Assembly (NCBI GenBank): GCA_022820665.1
Contig: JAJEFB010000008.1
Coordinates: 1-44,989, forward strand
Direction of reading: 5' to 3'
Length of the DNA: 44,989 bases
From: Anaerolineae bacterium
GTDB taxonomy: Bacteria > Chloroflexota > Anaerolineae > Aggregatilineales > Phototrophicaceae
Shown here: positions 7,625 to 16,489 of the stretch, one piece after another
Layout: every line of letters starts with the position of its first letter
Position numbering within the stretch: the stretch's first letter is position 1
The notes under the pieces: generated by a model
Seen by the model: only the letters and a program-made list of their open reading frames with translations
What the model was told of the DNA's origin: nothing
Databases searched by the model: none
Translations under genes and position numbers: made by a program

Positions 7625-8920
7625 TCATCGGGACGGAATCGGTGGAAGGTTCCCGGCTTCAAGCTCTCCGGCCATGAGCGTATCCAAGCCCTCCAAGTAG
7701 TCCATAACGGTGATATCGCCTACCCAGACGCGTTCAATTTCTTCGATGATGTAGTTGAAGCCACTGGGCGACCAGAAGGTCCAGGTGGTGTAACCGTAGC
7801 GGTCATTGGCGGAGGCATCCGACAGCTCGGCATAGACCCGGGCCACGCGTGGATCAAGATCACCCATGACGTCCTCTGAAATGGCAACGGGCGCCGGTCC
7901 CTTGCGGCAGGAGGTGAGCATCTTGCCTTGCGTTGCTGGCGAGAAGTACCAGTTCAGGAATTGGGCGGCCGCTTCGGGATGGGGGCTGTTGGCGTTGATG
8001 GAGCTGGTGTTGCCCATGCCGATGGTGAAATAATCGGTGCCGTCGTGGCTGGGCACGGGGACCCAGTCCCAACCTTGGCCCGACTCGCCGTGATACTCTT
8101 CCAAGCCGCGGATAGCCCAGCTGCCTTCGATATTCATGGCTGCCGTGCCATCGGCCAGCATCGCCCGCCGGGTCGTGCCCTCGTTGGTGAAGTAGAGGTC
8201 AATGCCGCCGCCGTACCAGCCAGCCTGCATGTGCGCGTCCAGCTGTTCAACGGCTTCCACCATGCTCTCGTCCGTCCAGGGGAGCTGCCCGGTCAGCGCC
8301 TGGTATACCTTGTGGGGACCAGCGAGTTGGGTCATATACTCGCCGACGAACCATTCGTTCGTGCCGCGCCAACTGGCGTTGCCATGCGAGAACACGACGT
8401 AACCGGCCGCAGCCGCCTCTTCGCCCAGAGCGTTCAGTTCTTCCATGGTGTCGGGCGGCGTCCAGCCGTTCGCCTCAAAGACGTCCGTATTATAATAGAG
8501 TAGCAGCGTTTCGAGTTCGTCGGCAAGGCTGTAGAGTTGGCCATTGACCAAGCCCAGGTCGAGCGCCCAGTCGAAGAAGAAGTCGCCCCAGCCCATTTCA
8601 TCGGCGAAGGCGTCCATGGGTGCGATCAGCCCGGCTTCCGCTAATTCGTAAGCGTAAGATGGACCCGGCGTACGGACGATATCGGGTCCGCCGCCGCCAG
8701 CGACAGCGGTGCGGGTGACATTCCAGGTATCAGCCTGCGGCACGATCTCCAATTGGACCGACGGGTCGATGTCATTGAATTCCAACATGATGGGACCCCA
8801 GCAATCGAGCGTGGAGCCTTCGGCGAACCACATGGTGACGGTGCTGACATCTTGGGCGCCGACGGGCGCCAGCGCCATCGCCAATATTGCGATTACGAAA
8901 AGAAACTTGATGCCTTTCAT
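7625..8920 (-). CDS. Sugar-type ABC transporter substrate-binding protein
   Basis: The 431-residue secreted protein has a signal peptide (KGIKFLFVIAILAMALAPVGA, cut near residue 22) with no lipobox Cys, so anchoring is not by lipidation. The mature part is a family 1 extracellular solute-binding protein of the MalE/UgpB type: VTMWFAEGSTLDCWGP at the start, GGGGPDIVRTPGP at about 76-88, and aromatic-rich C-terminal segments (YGYTTWTFWSPSGF). A strong AGGAGG lies 5 nt before the ATG. It is the first gene of the minus operon and would deliver its ligand to the two permeases that follow. Gene order suggests a glycoside or nucleoside-like ligand, but nothing in the sequence proves this. Confidence 0.92.
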   Translation of the reverse strand: MKGIKFLFVIAILAMALAPVGAQDVSTVTMWFAEGSTLDCWGPIMLEFNDIDPSVQLEIVPQADTWNVTRTAVAGGGGPDIVRTPGPSYAYELAEAGLIAPMDAFADEMGWGDFFFDWALDLGLVNGQLYSLADELETLLLYYNTDVFEANGWTPPDTMEELNALGEEAAAAGYVVFSHGNASWRGTNEWFVGEYMTQLAGPHKVYQALTGQLPWTDESMVEAVEQLDAHMQAGWYGGGIDLYFTNEGTTRRAMLADGTAAMNIEGSWAIRGLEEYHGESGQGWDWVPVPSHDGTDYFTIGMGNTSSINANSPHPEAAAQFLNWYFSPATQGKMLTSCRKGPAPVAISEDVMGDLDPRVARVYAELSDASANDRYGYTTWTFWSPSGFNYIIEEIERVWVGDITVMDYLEGLDTLMAGELEAGNLPPIPSR

Positions 8921-9199
8921 TATTTCCTCCTATAGAATCGATAGAAACGGTTTGCTTACAAGTTTACGCTAGTTCGATAGTGCCTCCTTTTTGATGCCAT
9001 TCCAAACGAATGTGTAATTTCCTTGATGCGCGCTGCTCCGCTCGCTCGGCGTATCAATGAAAGCGTGTATGGAGCTATCCGAAACGCCAGACGAAAAATG
9101 ACTGTCGGGAAATATTACCGCAGGCGCAACCGATTGCGCAAGTATTCATGTGCTGGGAAACTCAATCACCCGTCGCATTGGTCTATGGGCGTTTTGCCT
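8921..9199. other. Leader region upstream of the first importer operon
   Basis: These 279 bases separate the glycosyltransferase stop from the binding-protein start. A short palindrome AAACGGTTT (8945-8953) resembles half-sites of LacI-family sugar regulators, and GCGCAA(CCGA)TTGCGC (9124-9139) is a perfect stem. No clear -35/-10 pair was found on the minus strand. Confidence 0.3.
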
Positions 9200-10972
9200 T
9201 CAGAAGGCGAAGTCCAACTCAATCGAGTAAACCGCCGCTTCTTCGCCCGATTCGAGTACCGGCGGCATGTCGTCGCCGCCGGGGAAAGGATACCAGCCGA
9301 TGTGCAGTTGCGCCGGCGCGGACGAGGCGGCGTCTTGCGGGATCTGCAGAATGTAATCATCGCGATAGATCGTGTTTGCCTGCCACCAGCGCGTGGGCAG
9401 CGTACCCCAACCGGGAAATGTTTCCAGCCTCGTCACAGGACTGCCTTCCGAATCGAGCAGGCTGATGAAGAGCGCCCTGGTCTCGGTCGATTCCCTCTGC
9501 GCCCGCCAATAGAGCGTGAGGGGAATTTCCAGGCCCGATGCCTTGCGCTCAGGCCGTTGCAACTCGTAGCCGATCAATGTGATCTCGTCCCAACGGGCGA
9601 AGGTTTGCTCCGCGGAAGCTGGCAGTTCATCAACCTGCGGCGGGTGGTCGTAGTTCGGGATGATAAACAGGAAGGGCGCGGCTATGCTGAAGGCGAGCAT
9701 GGGCAAAGCGACCAGAAGCGCTGGAATCCGCAAGGCTGTCAAGCCCATTGCCATCAGCAGGCTGATCGCGGTGATGTATGGAAAAAGCAGTCGTCCCGTG
9801 CTCGCTGTCGTTTGCAAACTCCACCAGACCAAGGTTAAGCAGGCGACAGCGAGAATGATGACGAGAAAGCAGATAGCGGCGAAGGTAAATCTGTCACGAC
9901 GGTGTTTTGCCGCGAAGACGACGAAACCGGCAGCGCTAACCAAGGTCAGCGCATCCATCAGTTGATAGTGGATGTCCCGCGTCAGAATACTGAAGGCGCC
10001 AAACAGCCCCCAGAAACTGATGCGCAAGCCCTGAAACTCCTGCGCCAGCAGTTGTGGTATCGTAGTTTGTCGCCGACCGACATAATCGACCATCGTCGCT
10101 GTGCCAAAAGGCTCCTGATATAACGCCAAGTTTCGCAGGAACCACCATCCGGCAATGACCAGCCAAATAACCAGCGCCGCGCCCAGCAAAACCAGAAAGC
10201 CGCGTCGATCCCGGGCGCTAATGAGTATCCATATGCCAGCCAAGATAACCAAAGCCGCAAATACGAGGCCGCTCAGTTTGGCTAGCGACGCCAGCGCAAT
10301 GAGAGTCGCCAGAACTAGGCTGCGTCGGGTTTGAAAGCCTTCACGCAGCATCACGAGCGTTTGCCAGGTGATGAGCGCCGACAGCATGATAACGAGACCG
10401 TCGTTGCTGACGGAGGCGCTGATAAAGACGAATTGAGGATTGAAGGCGGTCAAAGCGCAAGCCAGCAGGGCGAAATCCTCGCGCCCAGGCATCACAGTAC
10501 GGGCGGACTGAAAGACCGCCGCGACCGCCACCGTCCCCATGCCCAGCGTCACCAGACGAATGACGTAGAGCGTCAGTGAGGTTCCCTGATGCAGATTGGG
10601 CGGATAGGGCTGTCGATAAAAGATGCGATTGCGGTTGCCCAGGCGCATGGGGTCGCCAACGATGGCAAAGGGACTGAGGCGGAAGAACTCGTCGAAATCG
10701 CTGGTATCCAGCGCCGTCCAGATCGCGGCCATCATGTAGTAGTAGAGCGGCGGTTGGCTGGCTTGCTGCCGGTAGAGCTGCGCGTGATTGGCCGATTGGA
10801 CGGGAAGCGCGCCATCGTGGTCGGCGATCCACTTGATCATGCCCACATGCGCGATAGAATCCGACGCTTCAAAATGCGGGGCGGCATAAATGTAGATCAA
10901 ACCAAGGCAAAAGAAGCATAGGGGCAGCAGCCACTGATAGGGCAGACCGCGCGGGACCTCAAAAAACTTCAT
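9200..10972 (-). CDS. GT-C family membrane glycosyltransferase (ArnT/PMT-like) with C-terminal beta-sandwich
   Basis: The 590-residue protein has about 11-12 predicted helices in the first ~430 residues. The first extracytoplasmic loop has FEASDSIAH, a variant of the acidic DE...H motif of GT-C enzymes, and then QQASQPPLYYYMMAAIW, typical of PMT_2/ArnT-like proteins that move sugars from polyprenyl-phosphate carriers at the outer face of the membrane. The last ~130 residues form a beta-rich domain (LTLYWRA..., LPTRWW..., LHIGWYP) resembling the last domain of the six array proteins at 26175-37647. The start is ATG 10972, preceded by AGGAG at 5 nt; an in-frame start 36 nt upstream lacks one. 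Acceptor and sugar are unknown. Confidence 0.85.
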   Translation of the reverse strand: MKFFEVPRGLPYQWLLPLCFFCLGLIYIYAAPHFEASDSIAHVGMIKWIADHDGALPVQSANHAQLYRQQASQPPLYYYMMAAIWTALDTSDFDEFFRLSPFAIVGDPMRLGNRNRIFYRQPYPPNLHQGTSLTLYVIRLVTLGMGTVAVAAVFQSARTVMPGREDFALLACALTAFNPQFVFISASVSNDGLVIMLSALITWQTLVMLREGFQTRRSLVLATLIALASLAKLSGLVFAALVILAGIWILISARDRRGFLVLLGAALVIWLVIAGWWFLRNLALYQEPFGTATMVDYVGRRQTTIPQLLAQEFQGLRISFWGLFGAFSILTRDIHYQLMDALTLVSAAGFVVFAAKHRRDRFTFAAICFLVIILAVACLTLVWWSLQTTASTGRLLFPYITAISLLMAMGLTALRIPALLVALPMLAFSIAAPFLFIIPNYDHPPQVDELPASAEQTFARWDEITLIGYELQRPERKASGLEIPLTLYWRAQRESTETRALFISLLDSEGSPVTRLETFPGWGTLPTRWWQANTIYRDDYILQIPQDAASSAPAQLHIGWYPFPGGDDMPPVLESGEEAAVYSIELDFAF

Positions 10973-11067
10973 CGCAACTCCTGATTTCGCCGGCGCGCCC
11001 GCGGTCACCGTTTTGTCCTGTCTGAACTCCCGTAAAGCCGGCCAACAAAATCTTGGGAAAACTTGCT

Positions 11068-12690
11068 TTAGAAAGCCGCGATCTGTCCATCGGCGCGGGG
11101 CTCGCTGCCGCCGTGCATGACGCCCGTTTCCGCATCGTAGCGGATGATCTGTCCGCGCCCGAAATTGCCCCGCCCCAGTCCCGATTCCGGTTGGATGCGA
11201 TGCCCCCGCTCGGCCAGATCCGCCATCGTCTTGAAGGGCGTGCCTTCTTCGATCAGCAGCGCGCCACCGGGATCGCCCCGGTCAACATACCAGCGCGGTC
11301 GATTGAGCGCCTCCTGTGGATTGAGATCGTCATCAACCAGGGCGCTGATGACCTGGAAGTGGCCCTGCGGCTGCATGAATCCGCCCATGACGCCGAAGCT
11401 GGCCCAGAGCGCGCCGTCCTTCAACGCCAAGCCCGGGATGATGGTGTGGTAGGGTCGCTTGCCGGGCGCCAAGGCATTGCGGTGTCCGGGCACGAGCGAG
11501 AATCCTGCGCCGCGATTCTGCAGCCAGACGCCCGTCCCTTCCGCGACAATGCCGACGCCAAAGCCCATGTACAAACTCTTGATGAAAGAACAGGCGTTGC
11601 CGTCGCCGTCGACGACGCTGAGGTAGATCGTGTCCGATCCGCCGGGCATTTCTCCGGGACTCGGCGGGGGATCGATAGCGTAATAAGGTTGGATCAGCGC
11701 CGCTCGTTCAGCCGCGTATTCCATGCTCAGCAGCCTGTCCAGCGGCAGGTCCGCCTGGCTCATATCGGCGATGTATTCATGGGCGTCCGCCCAAGCCAGG
11801 CGCATGCACTCGACCATCAAATGGATGCGCTCCGGCGCATCCCAGGGCAGCGATGCGAGGTCGAAATGCGAAGCGATGTTAAGCGCGATCAGAGCCGTCA
11901 AGCCTTGCCCGTTTGGCGGGCATTCATAGATCGTGACGCCGCGATAATCGGTACGTATCGGCTCGTCCCAGGTAGAATGGTGGTTTTTCAAGTCGTCGAG
12001 GGTCATGACGCCGCCCGACTCTTGAATTGATGTGACAATCGCCTCCGCCACTGGTCCCGTGTAGAAAGCATCGGGACCGCCTTCGGCGATGCCGCGCAGG
12101 GTCTTTGCCAGCCCGGGCAATTGAATCACCTGCCCCGCTTTCGGCGTTTCTCCATTCGGCAGGTACTCCTCGGCATTGGCCGCGCTCCTCAGGAAAGCGC
12201 CATTACGCTCCCAGCGATAGCCCACCACGGGCGCAGTCGGGTAGCCGTCGCTCGCGTAGTGGATGGCGTCGACGAGCACATCGCTTAAGGTCATCGTGCC
12301 GTGGCGCCCCAACAGATCATGCCAGCCGCGCACGGCGCCCGGCACAGTGACTGAATGGGCGTGGCGGGGGTTCATCTTCGCCCAGCCGAGCGAGCGCACC
12401 GCGTCCAGGGTCAAGGCTTGTGGCGCCCTTCCGCTGCCGTTCAGGGCGGTGACCTGCTTCGTCCGCGCGTCGAAATACAGGGCGAAGCAATCGCCGCCGA
12501 CGCCGCAGGAGCCCGGATCCATCACGTTCATCATGGCGGAGGTAGCGACCGCGGCGTCAGCGGCATTGCCTCCCTGACGCAGGATGTTGAGGCCCGCTTG
12601 CGCAGCCAGCGGATTGCTGGCGCCGACCATGCCGCGCCGAGCGCTGACCATGGAGCGGCGGGATTTGAAGTCGAAGGACATGGTTTTCAT
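11068..12690 (-). CDS. Gamma-glutamyltransferase-like Ntn hydrolase
   Basis: The 540-residue protein belongs to the gamma-glutamyltranspeptidase family, which self-cleaves and then hydrolyses or transfers gamma-glutamyl groups. Hallmarks are GGNAADAAVA (40-49), DPGSCGVGGDCFALYFD (58-74), CPPNGQG (257-263), the cleavage/nucleophile site GSDTIYLSVVDGDGN with Thr354 as presumed nucleophile, and the later oxyanion motif GVMGGFMQPQGH. There is no signal peptide, so the enzyme appears cytoplasmic, like YwrD-type members rather than the secreted form. A GGGGAGA lies 8 nt before the ATG. It follows an M20 peptidase on the same strand, and the divergent cluster holds other peptide enzymes, so it probably processes imported gamma-glutamyl or acylated peptides. 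Confidence 0.92.
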   Translation of the reverse strand: MKTMSFDFKSRRSMVSARRGMVGASNPLAAQAGLNILRQGGNAADAAVATSAMMNVMDPGSCGVGGDCFALYFDARTKQVTALNGSGRAPQALTLDAVRSLGWAKMNPRHAHSVTVPGAVRGWHDLLGRHGTMTLSDVLVDAIHYASDGYPTAPVVGYRWERNGAFLRSAANAEEYLPNGETPKAGQVIQLPGLAKTLRGIAEGGPDAFYTGPVAEAIVTSIQESGGVMTLDDLKNHHSTWDEPIRTDYRGVTIYECPPNGQGLTALIALNIASHFDLASLPWDAPERIHLMVECMRLAWADAHEYIADMSQADLPLDRLLSMEYAAERAALIQPYYAIDPPPSPGEMPGGSDTIYLSVVDGDGNACSFIKSLYMGFGVGIVAEGTGVWLQNRGAGFSLVPGHRNALAPGKRPYHTIIPGLALKDGALWASFGVMGGFMQPQGHFQVISALVDDDLNPQEALNRPRWYVDRGDPGGALLIEEGTPFKTMADLAERGHRIQPESGLGRGNFGRGQIIRYDAETGVMHGGSEPRADGQIAAF

Positions 12691-12816
12691 ATCTAGGTCT
12701 CCCCGGATTCTGGCTTCGGCATATTGTCTCTTAACGAGATTTGTTCACGCAAGCAACGGCATTTCTTGCAGGGCGCTTTCACTTACAGTGACCTTGTCTT
12801 CTCGCAAAGTGAATCT

Positions 12817-14208
12817 TTAGCTGTCGCCGCCTAGCGCAAACAGCAGATGTATCGCCACGTCGATCGCTGCCTGTAGATCCTCAATGAAGATGAACTCGTT
12901 GGGCGCGTGAGAATTGTCGCCCGAGCCGTAACCAAACATCGTGACCGGCAGGTCCAGCTCGCGCCCCAGGATACCGCCAATCGGCAGCGATCCGCCATGC
13001 CGCATGAGCAAAGCCTCTTTGCCGAGGACGGCTTTGAGCGCCTGCTGAATCGCTCGAATTTCGCGCCCATCATCCGGCATCAAAAAAGGATGGGCGACGC
13101 TGAGGAGTTCGACGGCGATGTCGATGCCCGGTTCGGCAAATGACATGACATGCTCGACGAAGCGCTCCCACATGGCGTCGGAATCTTGACCGGCGACCGT
13201 GCGAATAGTGACCTTGAAACCAGCTTCCGCCGGGATGATGCCGCGCGTTCCCTCGCCCTGATAGCCACCGCTAATACCGTTGACATCCAGCGTTGGCTGC
13301 GCCGTCGTGCGTTCGGCGAAGACGCCGAGGTAGTCGCCAAAGAACGCCTCGACCCCCGCCGCGCGCTGCATTGACGGTCCCATCTTCTTCCACAGTTCGT
13401 TCATGTGTCGTATCTGTCGGTGCGACAGTGGGATGACGTCGTCGTAGAAGCCTTTGATCTGGACGCGGCCGCTTTCGTCGTGGAAGGAGGCGATGACGCG
13501 AGCCGCGTAATGCAGCGGATTCTTCACCGCTCCACCGTAGCGACCGGAGTGCAGGTCATGCAGCGGTCCCTTTACTTTGACTTCGCCCATGACCGCGCCG
13601 CGAACCGCAGTGCCGATTATCGGTTGCTGAGGCGAAAAAGGCCCGTCGCAAATGATCAGCGCATCCGCCGCCAGCTGTTCCTTATGAGCCTGAACGAAGG
13701 CTGCCGTGTTGCGCGAGCCGAGTTCCTCTTCACCTTCGAAAATGAATTTTATGTTGACTGGTAGCTTCCGGGAGACAGCAAGAAGGGACTCAACAGCCTT
13801 GAGATTGACCCAGATACCGCATTTGTCATCCACCGCGCCACGCGCGACCAGTCGATCTCCCACAATTGTCGGCTCGAACGGTGGCGTCCGCCAAAGCGAG
13901 GCATCGCCGACCGGTTGCACATCATAGTGCGCGTAGATGAGGATGGTGGGCTTGTCATCGCCCGCGCCCAGCCAGTCGCCATAGAGGACCGGATTGCCCG
14001 CCGTCGCTATCGCTCGGCAATTCTCTATGCCGACGCGCCGCATCTCGGCGGCGAGCCAGTCGACGCAAGCCAGCAATTGCGGCTGACAGGCTCGATCCTG
14101 GCTGATCGACGGGAAACGCAGCAGTTCTTTGAATCCCGCGAGATTGGCATCTCTAGCGCGGCGGGCATGTTGAACTGCGGCAGAGACAATACTGTGATTC
14201 ATAGCCAC
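12817..14208 (-). CDS. M20-family dinuclear zinc peptidase (dipeptidase type)
   Basis: The 463-residue protein has the full M20 metal and catalytic set: IYAHYDVQP (His94), GAVDDKCG (Asp127, bridging), FEGEEELGS (general base and ligand Glu near 161-162), an Asp in LIICDGP, and NSHAPNE near the C terminus for the last His. A dimerisation domain (MGEVKVKGPLHDLHSGRYGG...) sits in the middle as usual. Long M20 members of this type remove N-terminal residues from di- or tripeptides in the cytoplasm. AAGGAA precedes the start at 14208. It shares a divergent promoter region with the M28-like gene and is followed by the GGT-like gene. Confidence 0.93.
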   Translation of the reverse strand: MAMNHSIVSAAVQHARRARDANLAGFKELLRFPSISQDRACQPQLLACVDWLAAEMRRVGIENCRAIATAGNPVLYGDWLGAGDDKPTILIYAHYDVQPVGDASLWRTPPFEPTIVGDRLVARGAVDDKCGIWVNLKAVESLLAVSRKLPVNIKFIFEGEEELGSRNTAAFVQAHKEQLAADALIICDGPFSPQQPIIGTAVRGAVMGEVKVKGPLHDLHSGRYGGAVKNPLHYAARVIASFHDESGRVQIKGFYDDVIPLSHRQIRHMNELWKKMGPSMQRAAGVEAFFGDYLGVFAERTTAQPTLDVNGISGGYQGEGTRGIIPAEAGFKVTIRTVAGQDSDAMWERFVEHVMSFAEPGIDIAVELLSVAHPFLMPDDGREIRAIQQALKAVLGKEALLMRHGGSLPIGGILGRELDLPVTMFGYGSGDNSHAPNEFIFIEDLQAAIDVAIHLLFALGGDS

Positions 14209-14459
14209 GGCTGAAATTCCTTGATGATTCGCTTAAAACTCGATTTGTCGAAACATCGATTTTGACAGAGCACTTCCGCTTGTTACAATAGCCCCCACTG
14301 AATATAACTCGGTTCTGCTTACGGGAAAAACGACGCGACAAGTTCTCGTAGCCGCATTGCGATATCTCGGCCAGCGCGCTTGAGGCTTGGGTGAGTTTGA
14401 GCCAGCGACCGACGCGATTCAAACCTGACAAGACTTTCACAATGGAGGAATCACCGAAT
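14209..14459. other. Divergent intergenic region between two peptidase genes
   Basis: About 250 bases hold the start signals for the M20 gene (minus) and the M28-like operon (plus). Besides the plus-strand promoter at 14262-14289 there is an imperfect inverted repeat TCGAT...ATCGA (about 14240-14260) directly before its -35 box, a candidate operator. No coding sequence is apparent. Confidence 0.5.
14262..14289 (+). promoter_or_regulatory. Sigma-70-type promoter for the M28/peptide operon
   Basis: TTGACA at 14262-14267 and TACAAT at 14284-14289 are separated by 16 nt. The -35 is consensus and the -10 matches 5 of 6. It lies about 170 bases before the M28-like start, giving a long leader. Confidence 0.65.
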
Positions 14460-16238
14460 ATGCAAGCACTTTATGAATCCAAGCATGCCGATCTGGAAAA
14501 CAGTTTGCTCGATTCGCTGGACTCGCGCGAGCCCTGGTCATTGATCGAACGTTTCACCACCCTGGTGCGGGAATCGTCGTCCGAAGATGAACGCACCGCC
14601 TTTAACTACATCGCGGATCGCTTGTCGGCGCTGGGCGTCCCCCACACCATGCACATGCCGGAGCTTTTCTTGAGCGTGCCGGTCAGCGCGTCGCTGGTCG
14701 CGGGCGCCAAAACCTATCGCTCCAAAACTCCCGGCTTTTCGATCAGCACGCCGGCCGGCGGCATCAGCGGGGAGGCTGTCCGTATCGACGGTTTCGCCGC
14801 GGGGCGCAGCGTCGACTTCTTCGATTTCTCGCCGACGACCGATGTGGACGTTGAGGGCAAGATCGTGGTGGTCGATGGCTTTGGCGGTCCACCGCCGGTC
14901 TGGTATTTCCAGAATAAAGGCGCGAAGGGCGCGATCTTCATCAACCCGGGCGTCGATATCCACTGGGGCATCTGCACGACCATCTGGGGCGCGCCCGACC
15001 TGGACAATTATCATCGGCAGCCGACCATCCCCGTCCTTTCGATCAATCGCCCCGATGGCGAAGACCTGCTGGCGCAGATGGAAAAGGGCGCGCTCAATGT
15101 CACCTTGCATACAGAACTGAAAGAGGGCTGGTTCGAGTGCCCCTGCCTGGTCGCCGAGATCAAGGGGAATGTCGAGCCGGAGCGTTTCGTGCTGGTGCAT
15201 GGGCATCTGGATTCCTGGGACGTCGGCATCGGCGACAACGCCGTCGGCGACGCCACGCTGCTGGAACTGGCGCGCATCTTCCAGGACAATCGCGACGGTA
15301 TGACGCGCAGCCTGCGCGTCGCCTGGTGGTCGGGGCATTCCACCGGTCGCTATGGCGCCTCGACCTGGTACGCCGACGCCTTCGGGCTCGACCTGGCGCG
15401 CAATTGCGTGGCGCAGATGAATATCGATTCGCCCGGCTGTCGCTGGGCGACCGAATACCGCGGCGTCACGGTCATGAGCGAAGTAGAAGAATTCGCGGCG
15501 ACCTCGGTGAAGGACTCCACCGGCAAGGGCTTCAGCGGCGAGCGGCCGCATCAAGCCGGCGACTATTCTTTCAACAACATCGGCATCTCGAGCCTGTTCA
15601 TGCTGCTGTCGTCGATGCCGCTGTCCAAAGCGGAAGAAATGGGATACTACCCGGTGGGCGGCTGTGGCGCCAACATCGCCTGGCACACGGAAAACGATCA
15701 ACTGGAGATCGCCGACAAGGACAACTTGATGCGCGACCTGCGGGTCTATGCCACCGCGCTGCAGCGCCTGCTCAACAACCCGCTGCATCCCTACGACTTC
15801 CGCAATCTTGCCGCCGAGTTCAAAGCGACCCTGGACAAATACGCGGCTGCAGCCGGCGACGACGCGGACTTCGGTCCAGCCTATTGCGCCTTAAATGACT
15901 TGAGCGGCGCGCTGGACGCGCTCTACGCCGAGTCGGCCGGATTGGCCGATGCCGCCGTTGATGACCCGCGCGTCCGCGCTTATAACGACGCCCTGCTGGG
16001 CATGGCGCGGGAACTGGTGCTGATCAATTACACGCGGAAAGGGCGCTTCCGCAACGAGCCGGCGGTGCGCGTTCCAGAATTGCCCGATCTGGCGCCGGCG
16101 CTGGATCTGGCGGAGGCCGATCATCACATGCGGCGCGTCACCCGCACGCATCTGCTGCGCGGCGTCAATCGCGTGGCTTGGGCTTTCGAGACAGCGGCGA
16201 ATATCGCGCGGGCGGCGCTGGAGAAAATCAACGGGTAA
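14460..16238 (+). CDS. M28-family-like metallopeptidase with altered active site
   Basis: The 592-residue protein has an N-terminal helical part, a PA-like insertion (about 95-220) and an M28 aminopeptidase fold. Metal ligands appear as His249 in HGHLDSWD and Asp259 in GDNAVGDA; NIDSPG and AWHTENDQ follow for the later Asp and His. Where M28 enzymes carry the Glu-Glu pair (general base and ligand), this one has SGHSTGRYGAS (Gly292-His293), so the usual catalytic Glu is missing. It may use a different base or not be a peptidase. The start is ATG 14460, preceded by GGAGG at 12 nt. No signal peptide is seen. It heads the plus-strand peptide operon. Confidence 0.85.
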   Translation: MQALYESKHADLENSLLDSLDSREPWSLIERFTTLVRESSSEDERTAFNYIADRLSALGVPHTMHMPELFLSVPVSASLVAGAKTYRSKTPGFSISTPAGGISGEAVRIDGFAAGRSVDFFDFSPTTDVDVEGKIVVVDGFGGPPPVWYFQNKGAKGAIFINPGVDIHWGICTTIWGAPDLDNYHRQPTIPVLSINRPDGEDLLAQMEKGALNVTLHTELKEGWFECPCLVAEIKGNVEPERFVLVHGHLDSWDVGIGDNAVGDATLLELARIFQDNRDGMTRSLRVAWWSGHSTGRYGASTWYADAFGLDLARNCVAQMNIDSPGCRWATEYRGVTVMSEVEEFAATSVKDSTGKGFSGERPHQAGDYSFNNIGISSLFMLLSSMPLSKAEEMGYYPVGGCGANIAWHTENDQLEIADKDNLMRDLRVYATALQRLLNNPLHPYDFRNLAAEFKATLDKYAAAAGDDADFGPAYCALNDLSGALDALYAESAGLADAAVDDPRVRAYNDALLGMARELVLINYTRKGRFRNEPAVRVPELPDLAPALDLAEADHHMRRVTRTHLLRGVNRVAWAFETAANIARAALEKING

Positions 16239-16489
16239 GGATAATTCACCACAGAAGCGCGAAGGACTCAAAGACATTTGCCACAGAGGCGCAGAGACAT
16301 CAATACCGCCCCGGCAGGACAGAAGCGCTCCTTCCGAAATGTCGGCTTTGCAGTCGTACTCACGCCTTTTGCAGGGGTTTCGAGCGCGAAAAATCCATAA
16401 GCAGGTGTCAATCCGCTAATATCGGACAAGCCTTGTAGGGGCGGCTCTGTGAGTCGCCCAGCAAACACTGGCAAATAGGAGAAACGCAC
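16239..16489. other. Intergenic region with degenerate CCACAGAG-type repeat and palindrome
   Basis: Two related stretches, CACCACAGAAGCGCGAAGG and GCCACAGAGGCGCAGAGAC (about 16248-16298), look like a degenerate dispersed repeat of the CCACAGAGRCRCAGAG type. A GGGGCGGCTC/GAGTCGCC palindrome follows at 16435-16460. A short spacer then holds TAGGAG, the ribosome binding site of the racemase-like gene. No gene is seen. Confidence 0.45.
16435..16460. repeat. Palindromic dispersed repeat (GTAGGGGCG family)
   Basis: GTAGGGGCGGCTC-TGT-GAGTCGCCCA forms an 8-bp stem with one G-T pair. It matches the elements at 2229 and 17273 in its GTAGGGGCG head. Confidence 0.55.

Noticed and set aside
5717..8920. 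Missing ATPase genes taken as a broken transporter
   Set aside because: CUT1 sugar importers often share one ATPase encoded elsewhere; the same absence is seen in the second importer.
9023..9838. 271-codon plus-strand frame over the end of the glycosyltransferase gene
   Set aside because: The opposite strand encodes a membrane protein with family motifs; this product is Arg-rich and featureless.
11053..12030. 325-codon plus-strand frame opposite the GGT-like gene
   Set aside because: Antisense shadow of a gene with an intact catalytic motif set.
14538..15788. 416-codon minus-strand frame opposite the M28-like gene
   Set aside because: His/Arg/Gln-rich antisense product without domains; the sense frame has conserved metal ligands.
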